From positions 1 through 64,000 of the forward strand of contig NZ_JACHIG010000013.1 of NCBI RefSeq assembly GCF_014203095.1: a stretch of DNA of 64,000 nt, read 5' to 3'. The notes below the pieces were generated by a model. That model was not told where the DNA came from. It worked only from the letters and a program-made list of their open reading frames with translations, and did not search any database. Source of the stretch: Prosthecobacter vanneervenii. Its GTDB lineage: Bacteria > Verrucomicrobiota > Verrucomicrobiia > Verrucomicrobiales > Verrucomicrobiaceae. Shown here piece by piece: positions 40,815-49,678 of the stretch; positions within the stretch are counted from its first letter, which is position 1, and the number at the start of each line of letters is the position of its first letter. Position numbers and translations under genes: made by a program.

Positions 40815-42179
40815 ATGTCCTTGGAAGACGCGCTTTATCCGCTGCTCAAAATGTATGAGGCAGCGCCGCAGGTGATTAAGTCGCTGGTGGGGCGGGTGTA
40901 TCGGGCGATTCCGGCTTCGCTGAGATATGGTGCGGAGTATGCGAGGTTTCAGCGTGAGGCGCGGGAGGTGGAGGGGTGGGATGCGGAGGCGATCAGGCGG
41001 TATCAGATCGCGGCTTTGAGGGAGTCGCTGATGGCTGCGGGGAAGGCGCCGTTTTATGCGGAGCGGTTTGCTGCGTGTGGAGTGGATCCGGCGAAGTTTG
41101 AGGCGCTGGAGCAACTGGCGGACTATCCGCTGCTGACGAAGCAGGACATCCTTTTGAACCGGGAGCGGATGGTGAATCCTGAGAGTGATGCCGGGCGGAG
41201 GCTGTATATCACCACGGGTGGATCGAGCGGGGTGCCGGTGGGGTTTTATCTGGAGAAGGGGGTGAGCCGGCCGAAGGAGCAGGCCTACCTGGAGGCGCAG
41301 TGGTCCAGACGCGGGTATCGCTCAGGGGACCGGGTGGCGGTGATCCGAGGCGGGGTGACCTCGAGCCGGTCGGCGGGGGACATCAGCTATTACGATGCGA
41401 CGCGGAACTGGCTGATTTTATCGTCGTATCATCTGACGCTGGAGCGGCTGCCTGAGTATGTGGAGGCGCTGAATCGATTCCGCCCGCAGCATCTGCATGC
41501 GTACCCCAGCGCGGCGCTGATGCTGGCTCGGGGGCTGGAGCAGACGGGGCAGAGGCTTGGGTTTGAGCTGACTTCGCTGCTGTGTGGGTCGGAGAAGCTG
41601 AGTGCGGAAGCGCAGAGCTATCTGGAGGGCTTTTTTGGCGCGCGGGTGTTTCACTGGTACGGGCACAGCGAGCGCGTCGTGCTGGCGGCGCAGGGGCGGG
41701 AGTCGAACGAGCTGCAATTCTCGCCGACTTATGGGTTTGTGGAGTTTGGCGAAGCGGATGCGGAGGGGAACCGGGAGATTATTGGGACGTCGTTTCATAA
41801 TCGCGTGATGCCGCTGGTGCGGTATCGGACGGGGGATTATGCGAAGGTAACGAACGAGGTGGTGACGGAGGTGGTGGGGCGGGATTATGAGTTTCTGGTG
41901 AGCGGGACGGGAAGGCGGATTTCGCTGACGGCGATCAACATGCATGACCGGATTTTTGACGGGCTGCTGGCGGTGCAGTTTTTTCAGGAACGCGCGGGCG
42001 TGGTGGAGTGCCGGTATCAGCCAGGGCCGCGGTGGCAGCGAGAATCCGAGGGGGCGATGCATGCGGGGCTGATGCGGAAGCTGGGGGATGATTTTGTGCT
42101 GGAGATGCGGGAGGTGAAGGAGGTGGAGAAGACCCCGGCGGGGAAGCATAGGTGGCTGGTGACGCTGATGGGAGGATGA
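40815..42179 (+). CDS. CapK/PaaK-like AMP-binding protein
   Basis: The 454-residue protein resembles CapK and phenylacetate-CoA ligase-like proteins of capsule clusters. TTGGSSGVPVGFYLEKG is the adenylate-forming phosphate loop, LHAYPSAALMLARGLEQ and LLCGSEKLSAEAQSYLEGFFGARVFHWYGHSE form the second site, and PLVRYRTGDYAK is the conserved core motif. Its role in polysaccharide synthesis is unknown, perhaps activating an acid for transfer to the sugar chain. It starts a new transcription block after the repeat-filled gap. Confidence 0.87.
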   Translation: MSLEDALYPLLKMYEAAPQVIKSLVGRVYRAIPASLRYGAEYARFQREAREVEGWDAEAIRRYQIAALRESLMAAGKAPFYAERFAACGVDPAKFEALEQLADYPLLTKQDILLNRERMVNPESDAGRRLYITTGGSSGVPVGFYLEKGVSRPKEQAYLEAQWSRRGYRSGDRVAVIRGGVTSSRSAGDISYYDATRNWLILSSYHLTLERLPEYVEALNRFRPQHLHAYPSAALMLARGLEQTGQRLGFELTSLLCGSEKLSAEAQSYLEGFFGARVFHWYGHSERVVLAAQGRESNELQFSPTYGFVEFGEADAEGNREIIGTSFHNRVMPLVRYRTGDYAKVTNEVVTEVVGRDYEFLVSGTGRRISLTAINMHDRIFDGLLAVQFFQERAGVVECRYQPGPRWQRESEGAMHAGLMRKLGDDFVLEMREVKEVEKTPAGKHRWLVTLMGG

Positions 42180-42218
42180 ATGAGGGAGCGTGTGCGTGCA
42201 GGAAGTGGCAGGTACGTG

Positions 42219-42331
42219 AGTGCTGGCATCGCTACGCGATGCGAGTGCCTTTGTGAGCGTGGATGCTTGGCGTTCGAGGGGTGTCGCTACGCTCAACCCC
42301 TCGCTACAGGCTGGGATGGCTACGCCATCCG
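42219..42331 (+). repeat. Triple-hairpin repeat, family B copy 2
   Basis: The hairpins are GCATCGC-TAC-GCGATGC, CGAGGGGT...ACCCCTCG (with GCGACACC partly inside) and GGATGGC-TAC-GCCATCC. It is very close to copy 3 (43300-43412). Confidence 0.82.
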
Positions 42332-42443
42332 GAGATGTGTGTTCATGCTCTCGCTGAGCAGGGTGGATGAAGTGGAGAAAAAACAAATTTAGCAGGAGCA
42401 GGTGGCTGGTGAGCAAGCTGGCAGCGGGCTGAGATCAAAGAAG

Positions 42444-43208
42444 ATGAATCCTTTTATACCTATGTATGGCACTGTGCTGGGAACGCGGCTGGATGTGACC
42501 GACTATGAACAGGCGCTGAACCATGTGGTGGCGCTGGCTCGATGCGGAGGCGTGGCTGCGGTGGCGGCGGCCAACACGCACCTACTGGCTGAGGCGGCGG
42601 CGAATGCTGACTTTGCCGCAGTGCTGAAAAGCTTTGATGTGGTGCTGCCAGACGGAATGCCGCTGGTGTGGGGCTTGAAGCTGGATGGACATGACATCAA
42701 GGAGCGTGTGTACGGGCCCTACTTTATGCAGCATGTGCTGCGGCATGCTCCTGCGGGACTGAAGCACTATTTCTTTGGCGGCACGAAAGAATGCCTGAAG
42801 AGGCTGGAGGAACGAGCGCGTGAGCTGAATCCGCAGGTGTGCATCGCGGGAGCGGTTTCGCCGCCGTTTGGGCGCTGGGATGACGAGACGGAGACGCGGC
42901 TGATCGACGAGATCAATGCGGCGGATGCTGACTTTGTCTGGATCGCTCTCGGAGGGGTGAAGCAGGAGACGTGGATCGCGCAAAACCGACATCGGTTTAA
43001 GCGCGGGGTTTTTCTGGCGGTGGGCGATGCGTTTGCGCTGGTGGCGGGCTTGCGGAGCTATGCGCCGAAATGGATGCAGCGCTGTGGGCTAACCTGGGTG
43101 TACCGCCTGTCTCAAGAGCCGAAGCGGCTGCTTGGACGTTACCTGATTTACAACACACGGTTTGTGCTGGCGTTTCTCGGCGAGAGATGGAGGCGGGCGC
43201 ATTCGTGA
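42444..43208 (+). CDS. WecB/TagA/CpsF-family glycosyltransferase
   Basis: The 254 residues from ATG 42444 start GTVLGTRLDVTDYEQALNHV. VAAANTHLLAEAAANADF, VLPDGMPLVWGLK and FVWIALGGVKQETWIAQNRHRF are the signature of the UDP-N-acetyl-mannosamine(uronic acid) transferase family (GT26). It would add a second sugar to lipid-linked GlcNAc or a similar acceptor. A GTG at 42402 is an in-frame alternative. It stands between two family B repeats. Confidence 0.93.
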   Translation: MNPFIPMYGTVLGTRLDVTDYEQALNHVVALARCGGVAAVAAANTHLLAEAAANADFAAVLKSFDVVLPDGMPLVWGLKLDGHDIKERVYGPYFMQHVLRHAPAGLKHYFFGGTKECLKRLEERARELNPQVCIAGAVSPPFGRWDDETETRLIDEINAADADFVWIALGGVKQETWIAQNRHRFKRGVFLAVGDAFALVAGLRSYAPKWMQRCGLTWVYRLSQEPKRLLGRYLIYNTRFVLAFLGERWRRAHS

Positions 43209-43299
43209 AGGGGGCGAAGCGGCTGGTGGGGGGGAAGAGGCGTATGTTTGTTTGGCTGTGCGGGATGTGAATGTGAGGATGGAGAGTGGAGTGGACGTA

Positions 43300-43412
43300 A
43301 GTGCTGGCATCGCTACGCGATGCGAGTGCCTTTATGAGCGTGAATGCTTGGCGTTCGAGGGGTGTCGCCTCGCTCAACCCCTCGCTACAGGCTGGGATGG
43401 CTACGCCATCTG
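43300..43412 (+). repeat. Triple-hairpin repeat, family B copy 3
   Basis: It has the same hairpins as copy 2, with the last reading GATGGC-TAC-GCCATC. Copies 2 and 3 flank the WecB/TagA gene in direct orientation, 1.08 kb apart, so recombination between them would remove that gene. Confidence 0.82.
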
Positions 43413-43605
43413 GTCGAGTTTGGCGCTGTGACTGGATGGGGAAGATGAGATCAGCGGCGGGGATGGCGCTGTGGCGGATGTTTTCAACGCGAATATCCAC
43501 GAATTTTGATGAATGGGGATGGGGGGCGCGGTTGTGGGTGGATGAATAAATGCTGCGGAGAGTGTGAAAGTGAGTTTGCTAGGGTGGCTTAACGATTGAT
43601 CGAAA
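43413..43605. other. Intergenic DNA before the fused oxidoreductase gene
   Basis: Together with the family B repeat this forms a 397-base gap. No promoter or gene stands out. Confidence 0.5.
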
Positions 43606-45738
43606 ATGAAACAACTCGCCCAATATCAGGATGGACGGCTGGAGCAGCAGGAGGTACCTGCGCCGGTGGCACCGCCGGGAGGAATTCTGGTGAGGACGAC
43701 GTGCTCGGTCATTTCTCCGGGGACGGAGAGGATGAAGGTGGAGCAGGCGCGGATGTCGCTGCTGCAAAAGGCGAAGGCGCGGCCGGATCAGGTGAAGAAG
43801 GTGATCGACACGGCGAAGACGCTGGGCTGGAAGGCGGCGATGGAGAAGGTGCGCAACCGGCTGGAGTCGCCGACGCCGCTGGGATATTCCGCCGCAGGCG
43901 TGGTGGTGGCGGTGGATGAGCTGAACACGCGCTTCCGTGTGGGGGACCGGGTGGCGTGCGGCGGGGCGGAGTGTGCGTTTCATGCGGAGATGATCGCGGT
44001 GCCGGATCTGCTGGCGGTTCCGATTCCGGAAGGGGTGGAGGACTGGCAGGGGGCGTATACGACGCTGGCGTCGATCTCGATGGAGGCGGTGCGACAAAGT
44101 GGAGCACGGCTGGGTGAGCGTGTGCTGGTGATGGGGCAGGGGCTGGTGGGGCTGCTGGCGACGAGCCTGCTCAAAGCCTCCGGTGCGCGGGTGATGAGCG
44201 CGGATTTTGTGGCCGGGCGGCTGGAGACTGCCCTGAATATGGGGGCGGAGCGGGTGGTGAATCCGGCGCAGTCGAAGCTGGAGGATGAGGTGCGCGCGTG
44301 GACGTGCGGGCATGGCGTGGACGCGGTGCTGCTGTGCGTGGGCGGGAAAGGACGAGACGCTGCGGACAGCGCGATTGCGTGCCTGCGTGACCGGGGCGTG
44401 ATGGTGATCGTGGGGATCTATGACGCGGAGCTTTCGTGGAAGACGGCGTACCTGAAGGACATTCAGGTGCGGTATTCGCGCAGCTATGGGCCGGGACGAT
44501 ATGACCTGCAGTATGAGTGGGGCGGGCAGGACTACCCGATCGGGCATGTGCGGTGGACGGAGAACCGGAACTTTGAGGCGTGCCTGGAGCTGATGCGCAC
44601 GGGACAGCTGGATCTGAGGCCGGTGACGACGAGGCGGGTGGGGTTTGAGGATGTGCTGGGTGTGTATGACCAACTGGAGAGCGAGCTGGGCGTGGTGATT
44701 GAGTATGGTGGCGGAGGTTCAATCGCCCGTGCGTGCAGGCCGGATGAAGCTGAGTTTCCGAAGTGTGCCAATGAGCGGCTGCAAAGCGGAGTGGAGAGGC
44801 TGGATGTGATCGGGGCGGGGAACTTTGCACGGACGATGCTGCTGCCGCATGTGAAGGGGCCGATGGCACTGGGGACGATCGTGAATGCGACGGGGCTCTC
44901 GGCAAGGCATGTGAAGGAGAAGTTTGGCTTTGCGCATGCGGAGACGGATGCGGCGAAGGTGCTGGAGGGCGGAACTGCTGATGCGGCGGTGATGATCGGG
45001 ACGCGGCATCATCTGCACGCAGCGATGGTGCTGAAGGCGCTGAAGGCGGGCAGGCAGGTGTTTGTGGAAAAACCGCTGTGCCTGACGCAGGAGGAGCTGG
45101 GACAAATCGATGCTGCGGTGGTGGAGTCGAAGGGGAGCGTGATGGTGGGATTCAACCGACGCTTTGCCCCTGCGACGGTGGTGATGATGGAGGTGCTGAG
45201 CAAGGTGTCAGGACCGAAGACGCTGGCCTTTCATGTGAATGCGGGCGTGCTGGCACCGGACCACTGGTATGCGAATGTGGCGGAGAGCGGCGGACGTGTG
45301 CTGGGGGAGGCGTGCCACTTCTTTGACTTTGCCTGCCATGTGCTGGGACGGCCGGTGAAGGTGACGGCGCAGACGGTGGGCCGGCCGAAGGTGCCGGACT
45401 CGGTGACGGCGCAGATCGAATATGCAGACGGGTCTGCGGCGCAGGTGGTGTACTCGGCGGAGGGTGATGTGAGCTATCCGAAAGAGACTTTCCGGGTGTT
45501 TGCGAGCGGGCTGGTGGTGGAGTGTGAGAACTTCATGAAGCTCTCGGTTTTCAAACAGCGGAAGACGACGGTGAGGAAGTACGCCTCGAAGGGACATGCG
45601 GAGGAAATGGCGGCGTGGCTGGCGTATCTGAAAGGCGTGGCGGTGCATCCGCTGCCGTATGAGGAGGCGCGGCAAAGCATGAAGCTGACGTTTGCCGTGC
45701 TGGAGTCGATCCGCGAAGGTAGGAGCATCGAACTGTGA
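43606..45738 (+). CDS. Bi-domain oxidoreductase: MDR alcohol dehydrogenase fused to Gfo/Idh/MocA
   Basis: The 710-residue protein joins an N-terminal zinc-dependent dehydrogenase (VISPGTERMKVEQARMS; Rossmann VLVMGQGLVGLLATSLLKASGARV) to a C-terminal Gfo/Idh/MocA domain (about residues 395-710; DVIGAGNFARTMLLPHVKG, then VFVEKPLCLT with the catalytic Lys of the EKP motif). Such fusions are common in polysaccharide clusters, where they probably oxidise a nucleotide sugar or linked intermediate. The heparinase-like gene follows with a 4-base overlap, suggesting a joint function. Confidence 0.92.
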   Translation: MKQLAQYQDGRLEQQEVPAPVAPPGGILVRTTCSVISPGTERMKVEQARMSLLQKAKARPDQVKKVIDTAKTLGWKAAMEKVRNRLESPTPLGYSAAGVVVAVDELNTRFRVGDRVACGGAECAFHAEMIAVPDLLAVPIPEGVEDWQGAYTTLASISMEAVRQSGARLGERVLVMGQGLVGLLATSLLKASGARVMSADFVAGRLETALNMGAERVVNPAQSKLEDEVRAWTCGHGVDAVLLCVGGKGRDAADSAIACLRDRGVMVIVGIYDAELSWKTAYLKDIQVRYSRSYGPGRYDLQYEWGGQDYPIGHVRWTENRNFEACLELMRTGQLDLRPVTTRRVGFEDVLGVYDQLESELGVVIEYGGGGSIARACRPDEAEFPKCANERLQSGVERLDVIGAGNFARTMLLPHVKGPMALGTIVNATGLSARHVKEKFGFAHAETDAAKVLEGGTADAAVMIGTRHHLHAAMVLKALKAGRQVFVEKPLCLTQEELGQIDAAVVESKGSVMVGFNRRFAPATVVMMEVLSKVSGPKTLAFHVNAGVLAPDHWYANVAESGGRVLGEACHFFDFACHVLGRPVKVTAQTVGRPKVPDSVTAQIEYADGSAAQVVYSAEGDVSYPKETFRVFASGLVVECENFMKLSVFKQRKTTVRKYASKGHAEEMAAWLAYLKGVAVHPLPYEEARQSMKLTFAVLESIREGRSIEL

Positions 45739-47570
45739 TGACACTTGTCTGGTACCTGCAACGGCTGCGCGCGATGAGCGCGGGGGAGGTGGTGCATCGT
45801 GTGAAGGAGCGGCTGGGCCGATGGAATGAGGCCGGGAAGCTGAGGCGGGTGGCGGGCCAGAAGTGGGACGCGCGCTGCCTGGAGGTGCCGAGGCTGCCGT
45901 GGCGCGAACGCGTGCCGCCGGAGCTGGGCAAGCAGCTGGCGGCGGATGCGGAGAAGCTGATCAGCGGGGAGTGGCAGCTGTTTGGCTGGAAGAGCGTGGC
46001 TGTGGGTGCGCCACCGTGCTGGCACCGGGATGCCACGCTGGGCGTGGTGGTGGATCCGGAGATCCCCGCGCGCAAGCTGGACCACCGGCATCTGGAGCAT
46101 GATGCGGATGCGAGGGCGATCTGGGAGATCAACCGCTGGAACGAGGTGACGCGACTGGCGATGCACAGTGCGCTGAACGGGGATGAGCAGGCGATCCGCA
46201 CGGCGCAGATCTGGCTGGAGGACTGGTGCGAGCGCAACACGCCGGGACGAGGCATCAACTGGACGAGCCCGCTGGAGGCCGCGCTGAGGCTCATGAATTA
46301 CTGCTGGTTTGACGCGATCGTGCGCGGGTGCTGCGACGGGGAACTGGTGCAGCGGCAAGATGCGCTGACGGCGCGAATCGTGCCTGCGCATGCGTGGTGG
46401 ATCTGGAAGCGGCGCTCGTTTGGGTCATCGGCGAACAATCATCTCATAGGCGAGCTGAGCGCGCTGGTGATGGCGACAGCGCGGTGGCCGGGGCTGGAGA
46501 AGATGACGTGTGCGGCGAAAGAGGTGAAGGAGCTGCTGGAGGGGGAGATTTTGAGGCAGTTCGCCACGGATGGCGGCAATCTGGAGCAGGCGCTGCATTA
46601 CCACCTTTTTGCGTGGGAGATGTGCTGGCATGCGGGACTGGCGGCGGGTGGATACAAGCCGGAGGTGATGGAGCGGCTGACGCGTGCGGCGCAGTATTTT
46701 GTGGATGCGGTGGAAGCGCCGGAGAGCTGGGACTTTGGAGACTCGGATGATGCGCAGGTGCTGCCGCTGACGCTGAGGCGGATGAATGCGGCGGCGGAGT
46801 TTCGCGGATGGTTTCTGAACCGGGCGGAGGGCGCGACGTTGCGCTTCTGGCTGGGGGAACCACCGAGGGGGATCAAGGCGGCGATGCGGGGCCAGTGGCT
46901 GACGTATGACGAGAGCGGGCAGGCGCTGTGGCGTGATGCAAGATGGACGGTGCGGGCCGATGCGTCTGCGCTGGGCCTGGGCAGCATGGCGTCGCACGGG
47001 CATCTGGATGCGCTACATGTGTCTCTGTGGTATGAGCAGCATGCGCTGGTGATTGATCCGGGAACGGGGGCCTACTACGGGAATGCGGCGCTGAGAGCGA
47101 AGCTGGCCGCGTGGGAGGCGCACAATGGACCGGTGCCGGTGTCAGGCCGTGCGACGCCGCGACGGATGGGGGCGTTTTTGTGGGCGGATCATCATGAGAA
47201 GCCGGGGCTGGCGGTGCATGAGGAAATCTGCGTGATGAGCCTGGAAAGCGAAGGCGAAAGCGTGAGGCGTGCGGTGCATGCGACGCATGATCTGGTGGAG
47301 ATCTGCGATGAGGTGGGGGCGGAGCAAAGCTATGTGATCACGTGGCAACTGGGGCCTGGATGGCGTGTGGAGCAGGAGCGGCCGAGGGGCTTTGTGTGCC
47401 GGCATGCGGAGGCGATTCCGGCGGGGGTGACCTTTAATGGAGATGGGATCGAGAGCTGCGAGGTGGTGGAGTGCGAGGCATCGCCGCATTTTCGTGAGCG
47501 GGTGATGACGCAGGCGCTGAGGGTGACTTTCCGTGGGACGATGACGACGGTGTGGCGGAAGTGCGGGTGA
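45735..47570 (+). CDS. Heparinase II/III-like protein
   Basis: The 611-residue protein has the alpha-helical N-terminal region of alginate/heparin lyases (FGSSANNHLIGELSALVMATARWPGLEK) and the C-terminal heparinase II/III domain with GSMASHGHLDALHVSLWYEQHALVIDPGTGAYYG, which carries the conserved His. It has no evident signal peptide. Homologues lie in polysaccharide clusters and may trim or release chains. GTG at 45735 or ATG at 45738 is the start, coupled to the oxidoreductase. It is the last gene of the island, before a strong terminator. Confidence 0.9.
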   Translation: MMTLVWYLQRLRAMSAGEVVHRVKERLGRWNEAGKLRRVAGQKWDARCLEVPRLPWRERVPPELGKQLAADAEKLISGEWQLFGWKSVAVGAPPCWHRDATLGVVVDPEIPARKLDHRHLEHDADARAIWEINRWNEVTRLAMHSALNGDEQAIRTAQIWLEDWCERNTPGRGINWTSPLEAALRLMNYCWFDAIVRGCCDGELVQRQDALTARIVPAHAWWIWKRRSFGSSANNHLIGELSALVMATARWPGLEKMTCAAKEVKELLEGEILRQFATDGGNLEQALHYHLFAWEMCWHAGLAAGGYKPEVMERLTRAAQYFVDAVEAPESWDFGDSDDAQVLPLTLRRMNAAAEFRGWFLNRAEGATLRFWLGEPPRGIKAAMRGQWLTYDESGQALWRDARWTVRADASALGLGSMASHGHLDALHVSLWYEQHALVIDPGTGAYYGNAALRAKLAAWEAHNGPVPVSGRATPRRMGAFLWADHHEKPGLAVHEEICVMSLESEGESVRRAVHATHDLVEICDEVGAEQSYVITWQLGPGWRVEQERPRGFVCRHAEAIPAGVTFNGDGIESCEVVECEASPHFRERVMTQALRVTFRGTMTTVWRKCG

Positions 47571-47591
47571 GGGGGGAGGGGAAATGGTGGG

Positions 47592-47628
47592 AATGACGAA
47601 TGAGTAAATCCGAATGACGAAATAATGA
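47592..47628 (+). repeat. 37-bp repeat, family D copy 2
   Basis: It matches 27424-27460 at 36 of 37 positions and lies 21 bases after the heparinase-like stop. Both copies follow the ends of island genes. Confidence 0.75.
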
Positions 47629-47684
47629 CGAGGGGTGAATGACGAATGATGTGAGCGAGGTGGTGTTTTCACGTTTCGGATGGC

Positions 47685-47800
47685 CATGAGCCCCCTCACC
47701 CCAGTCCTTTGACTCCGTCCATCTCCGCTGCGCTCCGGTTCCCCGAAGAGATGTTTATTTCTTGGTGTGTGTCAGGGGCGGGGAGAGGGAGGGCAGTGTT
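47685..47800. repeat. Inverted C-rich/G-rich repeat
   Basis: GCCCCCTCACCCC (about 47690-47702) and GGGGCGGGGAGAGGG (about 47773-47787) are near-complementary. The layout resembles dispersed PVC hairpins. It is the main content of the gap besides the family D repeat. Confidence 0.45.
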
Positions 47801-47897
47801 TGCCGCCCAAGATGAGACGGTTACATCTTTATTTTAATTGCTATAAGATGAGGTAGCTCGAACGAGGGCTGACGAAGACAATAGCAAGATGATGAGA

Positions 47898-47927
47898 GGC
47901 GCGGGATGATATCCCGCGCCTTTTTTT
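47898..47927 (+). terminator. Rho-independent terminator at the end of the polysaccharide island
   Basis: A perfect 10-bp stem (GGCGCGGGAT with ATCCCGCGCC) around a 3-base loop is followed by seven T on the + strand. The minus-strand gene converges just beyond it, but on that strand the hairpin lacks a T run. Confidence 0.88.
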
Positions 47928-47938
47928 GTGCCTGCGGC

Positions 47939-49567
47939 CTATGGCTTCAGCTCGATGGCTTTGTAACAGCGGTGCTCGAGGAGGGAGGGTTTGAGGCCTT
48001 TGACTTCGGGGCGCATGAGGTAGGAGTGGGTGTACCAGTAGATGGGAAGCATGGGGGCTTCGTTGAGGAGGATGGTCTCGGCTTCGTTGAGGAGCTGGAG
48101 GCGCTTGGTGACGTTGCCTTCGAGGAAGCTCTGGTGGATGAGCTCGTCGTAGCGGGGGCTGCTCCAGCCGGTGTTGTTGTTGCCATCGCCGGTCTGCCAG
48201 ATGGAGAGGAAGGTGGAGGGGTCGAGGTAGTCGCCGACCCAGCCGAAGCGGGCGATGGTGTAGTCGAGCTTGCGCTGGGACTCGATGTAAACGCCCCAGT
48301 CCTGATTGAGGACACCGGCGGGGATGTGGAGGTGCTCTTTCCACATGGCCTGGACGGCTTCGGCGAGGGAGCGGTGTGCCTCGCTGGTATTGATAAGGAT
48401 GTCGAAGGGCGGGAAGCCTTTGCCATCGGGGAATCCTGCCTGGGCGAGGAGGCGGCGTGCCTCGGCGGGATCGAAGCGCATGATGCTGGGGACGCGGTAG
48501 TCGGGATTGCAGCCGGGCGGGGTGAGGCCGGTGGCGGGCTGCTGACCTGCGCGGAGGATATTGCGAGTGATGCTTTCGCGGTCGATGGCGAGAGCGAGGG
48601 CTTTTCGGACGAGGGGATTGTCGAAGGGTTTTTTGGTGGTGTTGCAGCGGTACATGTACACGCTGAGGAGCGGGTCATTGTGATAGAAGGGTGATTTGCT
48701 CTCGCGATAGATGGGGATCTTGGAGAGAGGCATGGTGAGCGTGACGTGGAGCTGGCCGTCATTGAAGGCGCGCTCCTCGGTGGTGTCGCTGGAGATGGGG
48801 AGGAAGACGATGCCGTTGAGCTTGACGGTGGCGGCGTCCCAGTAGTGGGGGTTGCGCTCGACGGAGACGGCCTGATTGACGTCCCAACTTTTGAGCTTGA
48901 AGGGGCCGTTGGTGACCATGTTGGCGGGGCGCGTCCAGCGGGTGTTGCGGTCGGAGATTTTGCCGAATTTTTCGATGACATGTCGTGGCACGGGGAACCA
49001 AGAGTAGTGCTTGAGCATGCTGGGCAGATAAGGCGTGGGGCCTTTGAGGGTGATCTGCAGGGTTAGGGGATCGAGGGCTTTGACACCGACCTGGGAGAAG
49101 TCTTTGATTTTGCCGGTGTGGTACTCCTCGGCATTGAGCATGGGGTAGAGCATGCCGGCGTAGTCGGCTCCGAGCTGGGCGGTGAGGATGCGCTGGTAGG
49201 CGTAGCAGAAATCGGCGGCGGTGAGCGGTGTGCCGTCGCTCCATTTTCCGTGAGGCTGGAGCTTGAAGGTCCAGACGGTGAAGTTTTCGGAGGTCCAGGA
49301 AGCGGCTGCGCCGGGGGCGTCGGAGTCGGGATGGTCAGCGGCGGGAGCGATGAGGCCCTCGAAGAGCGCATGGAAAATCATGTGCTCGGGCTGGCCGCTG
49401 ACGATCTGGGGATCGAGGGCGGCGGGCTCGGAGCCATTGCCGAGGAGGAGGATGCCGGCGCGGTTGGCGAGCTCGACCCGAGTGGGGCGGTGGGTGCGGA
49501 CGTGGTGGAACCACGCGATGCCGCCGATGAAGGCGAGGAGAGTGAGGGCACGGTAAAGCCAGCGCAT
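47939..49567 (-). CDS. Oligopeptide-type ABC transporter solute-binding protein (OppA-like)
   Basis: From ATG 49567 the protein has 542 residues and an N-terminal signal/anchor (MRWLYRALTLLAFIGGIAWF). GILLLGNGSEPAALDPQIVSG and WTFKLQPHGKWSDGTPLTAADFCYAYQRIL are SBP_bac_5 signatures. RNPHYWDAATVKLNGIVF and PLVRKALALAIDRESI continue the family order. It captures peptides or small oligomers outside the membrane. It lies downstream of two permease genes and a small secreted protein; no ATPase gene is nearby. Confidence 0.93.
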   Translation of the reverse strand: MRWLYRALTLLAFIGGIAWFHHVRTHRPTRVELANRAGILLLGNGSEPAALDPQIVSGQPEHMIFHALFEGLIAPAADHPDSDAPGAAASWTSENFTVWTFKLQPHGKWSDGTPLTAADFCYAYQRILTAQLGADYAGMLYPMLNAEEYHTGKIKDFSQVGVKALDPLTLQITLKGPTPYLPSMLKHYSWFPVPRHVIEKFGKISDRNTRWTRPANMVTNGPFKLKSWDVNQAVSVERNPHYWDAATVKLNGIVFLPISSDTTEERAFNDGQLHVTLTMPLSKIPIYRESKSPFYHNDPLLSVYMYRCNTTKKPFDNPLVRKALALAIDRESITRNILRAGQQPATGLTPPGCNPDYRVPSIMRFDPAEARRLLAQAGFPDGKGFPPFDILINTSEAHRSLAEAVQAMWKEHLHIPAGVLNQDWGVYIESQRKLDYTIARFGWVGDYLDPSTFLSIWQTGDGNNNTGWSSPRYDELIHQSFLEGNVTKRLQLLNEAETILLNEAPMLPIYWYTHSYLMRPEVKGLKPSLLEHRCYKAIELKP

Positions 49568-49611
49568 GTGGAAACATGACACGAGGCGGGAGCATCGTGC
49601 AACGAGGCATC

Positions 49612-49646
49612 AACAAAACGGCCCCGTCAGTGCACTGACGGGGCCG
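49612..49646 (-). terminator. Rho-independent terminator after the small secreted protein
   Basis: A 12-bp perfect stem (49619-49630 with 49635-49646, arms CGGCCCCGTCAG/CTGACGGGGCCG) closes on TGCA and is followed on the minus strand by TTTTGTT. It separates this gene from the solute-binding protein gene. Confidence 0.85.
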
Positions 49647-49678
49647 AGCAGGAGGCCATGCCTCAGGTCTTCACGCTA

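Noticed and set aside
49612-49646. Palindrome as a transcription factor operator
   Set aside because: Its position after a gene and T run fit a terminator better.
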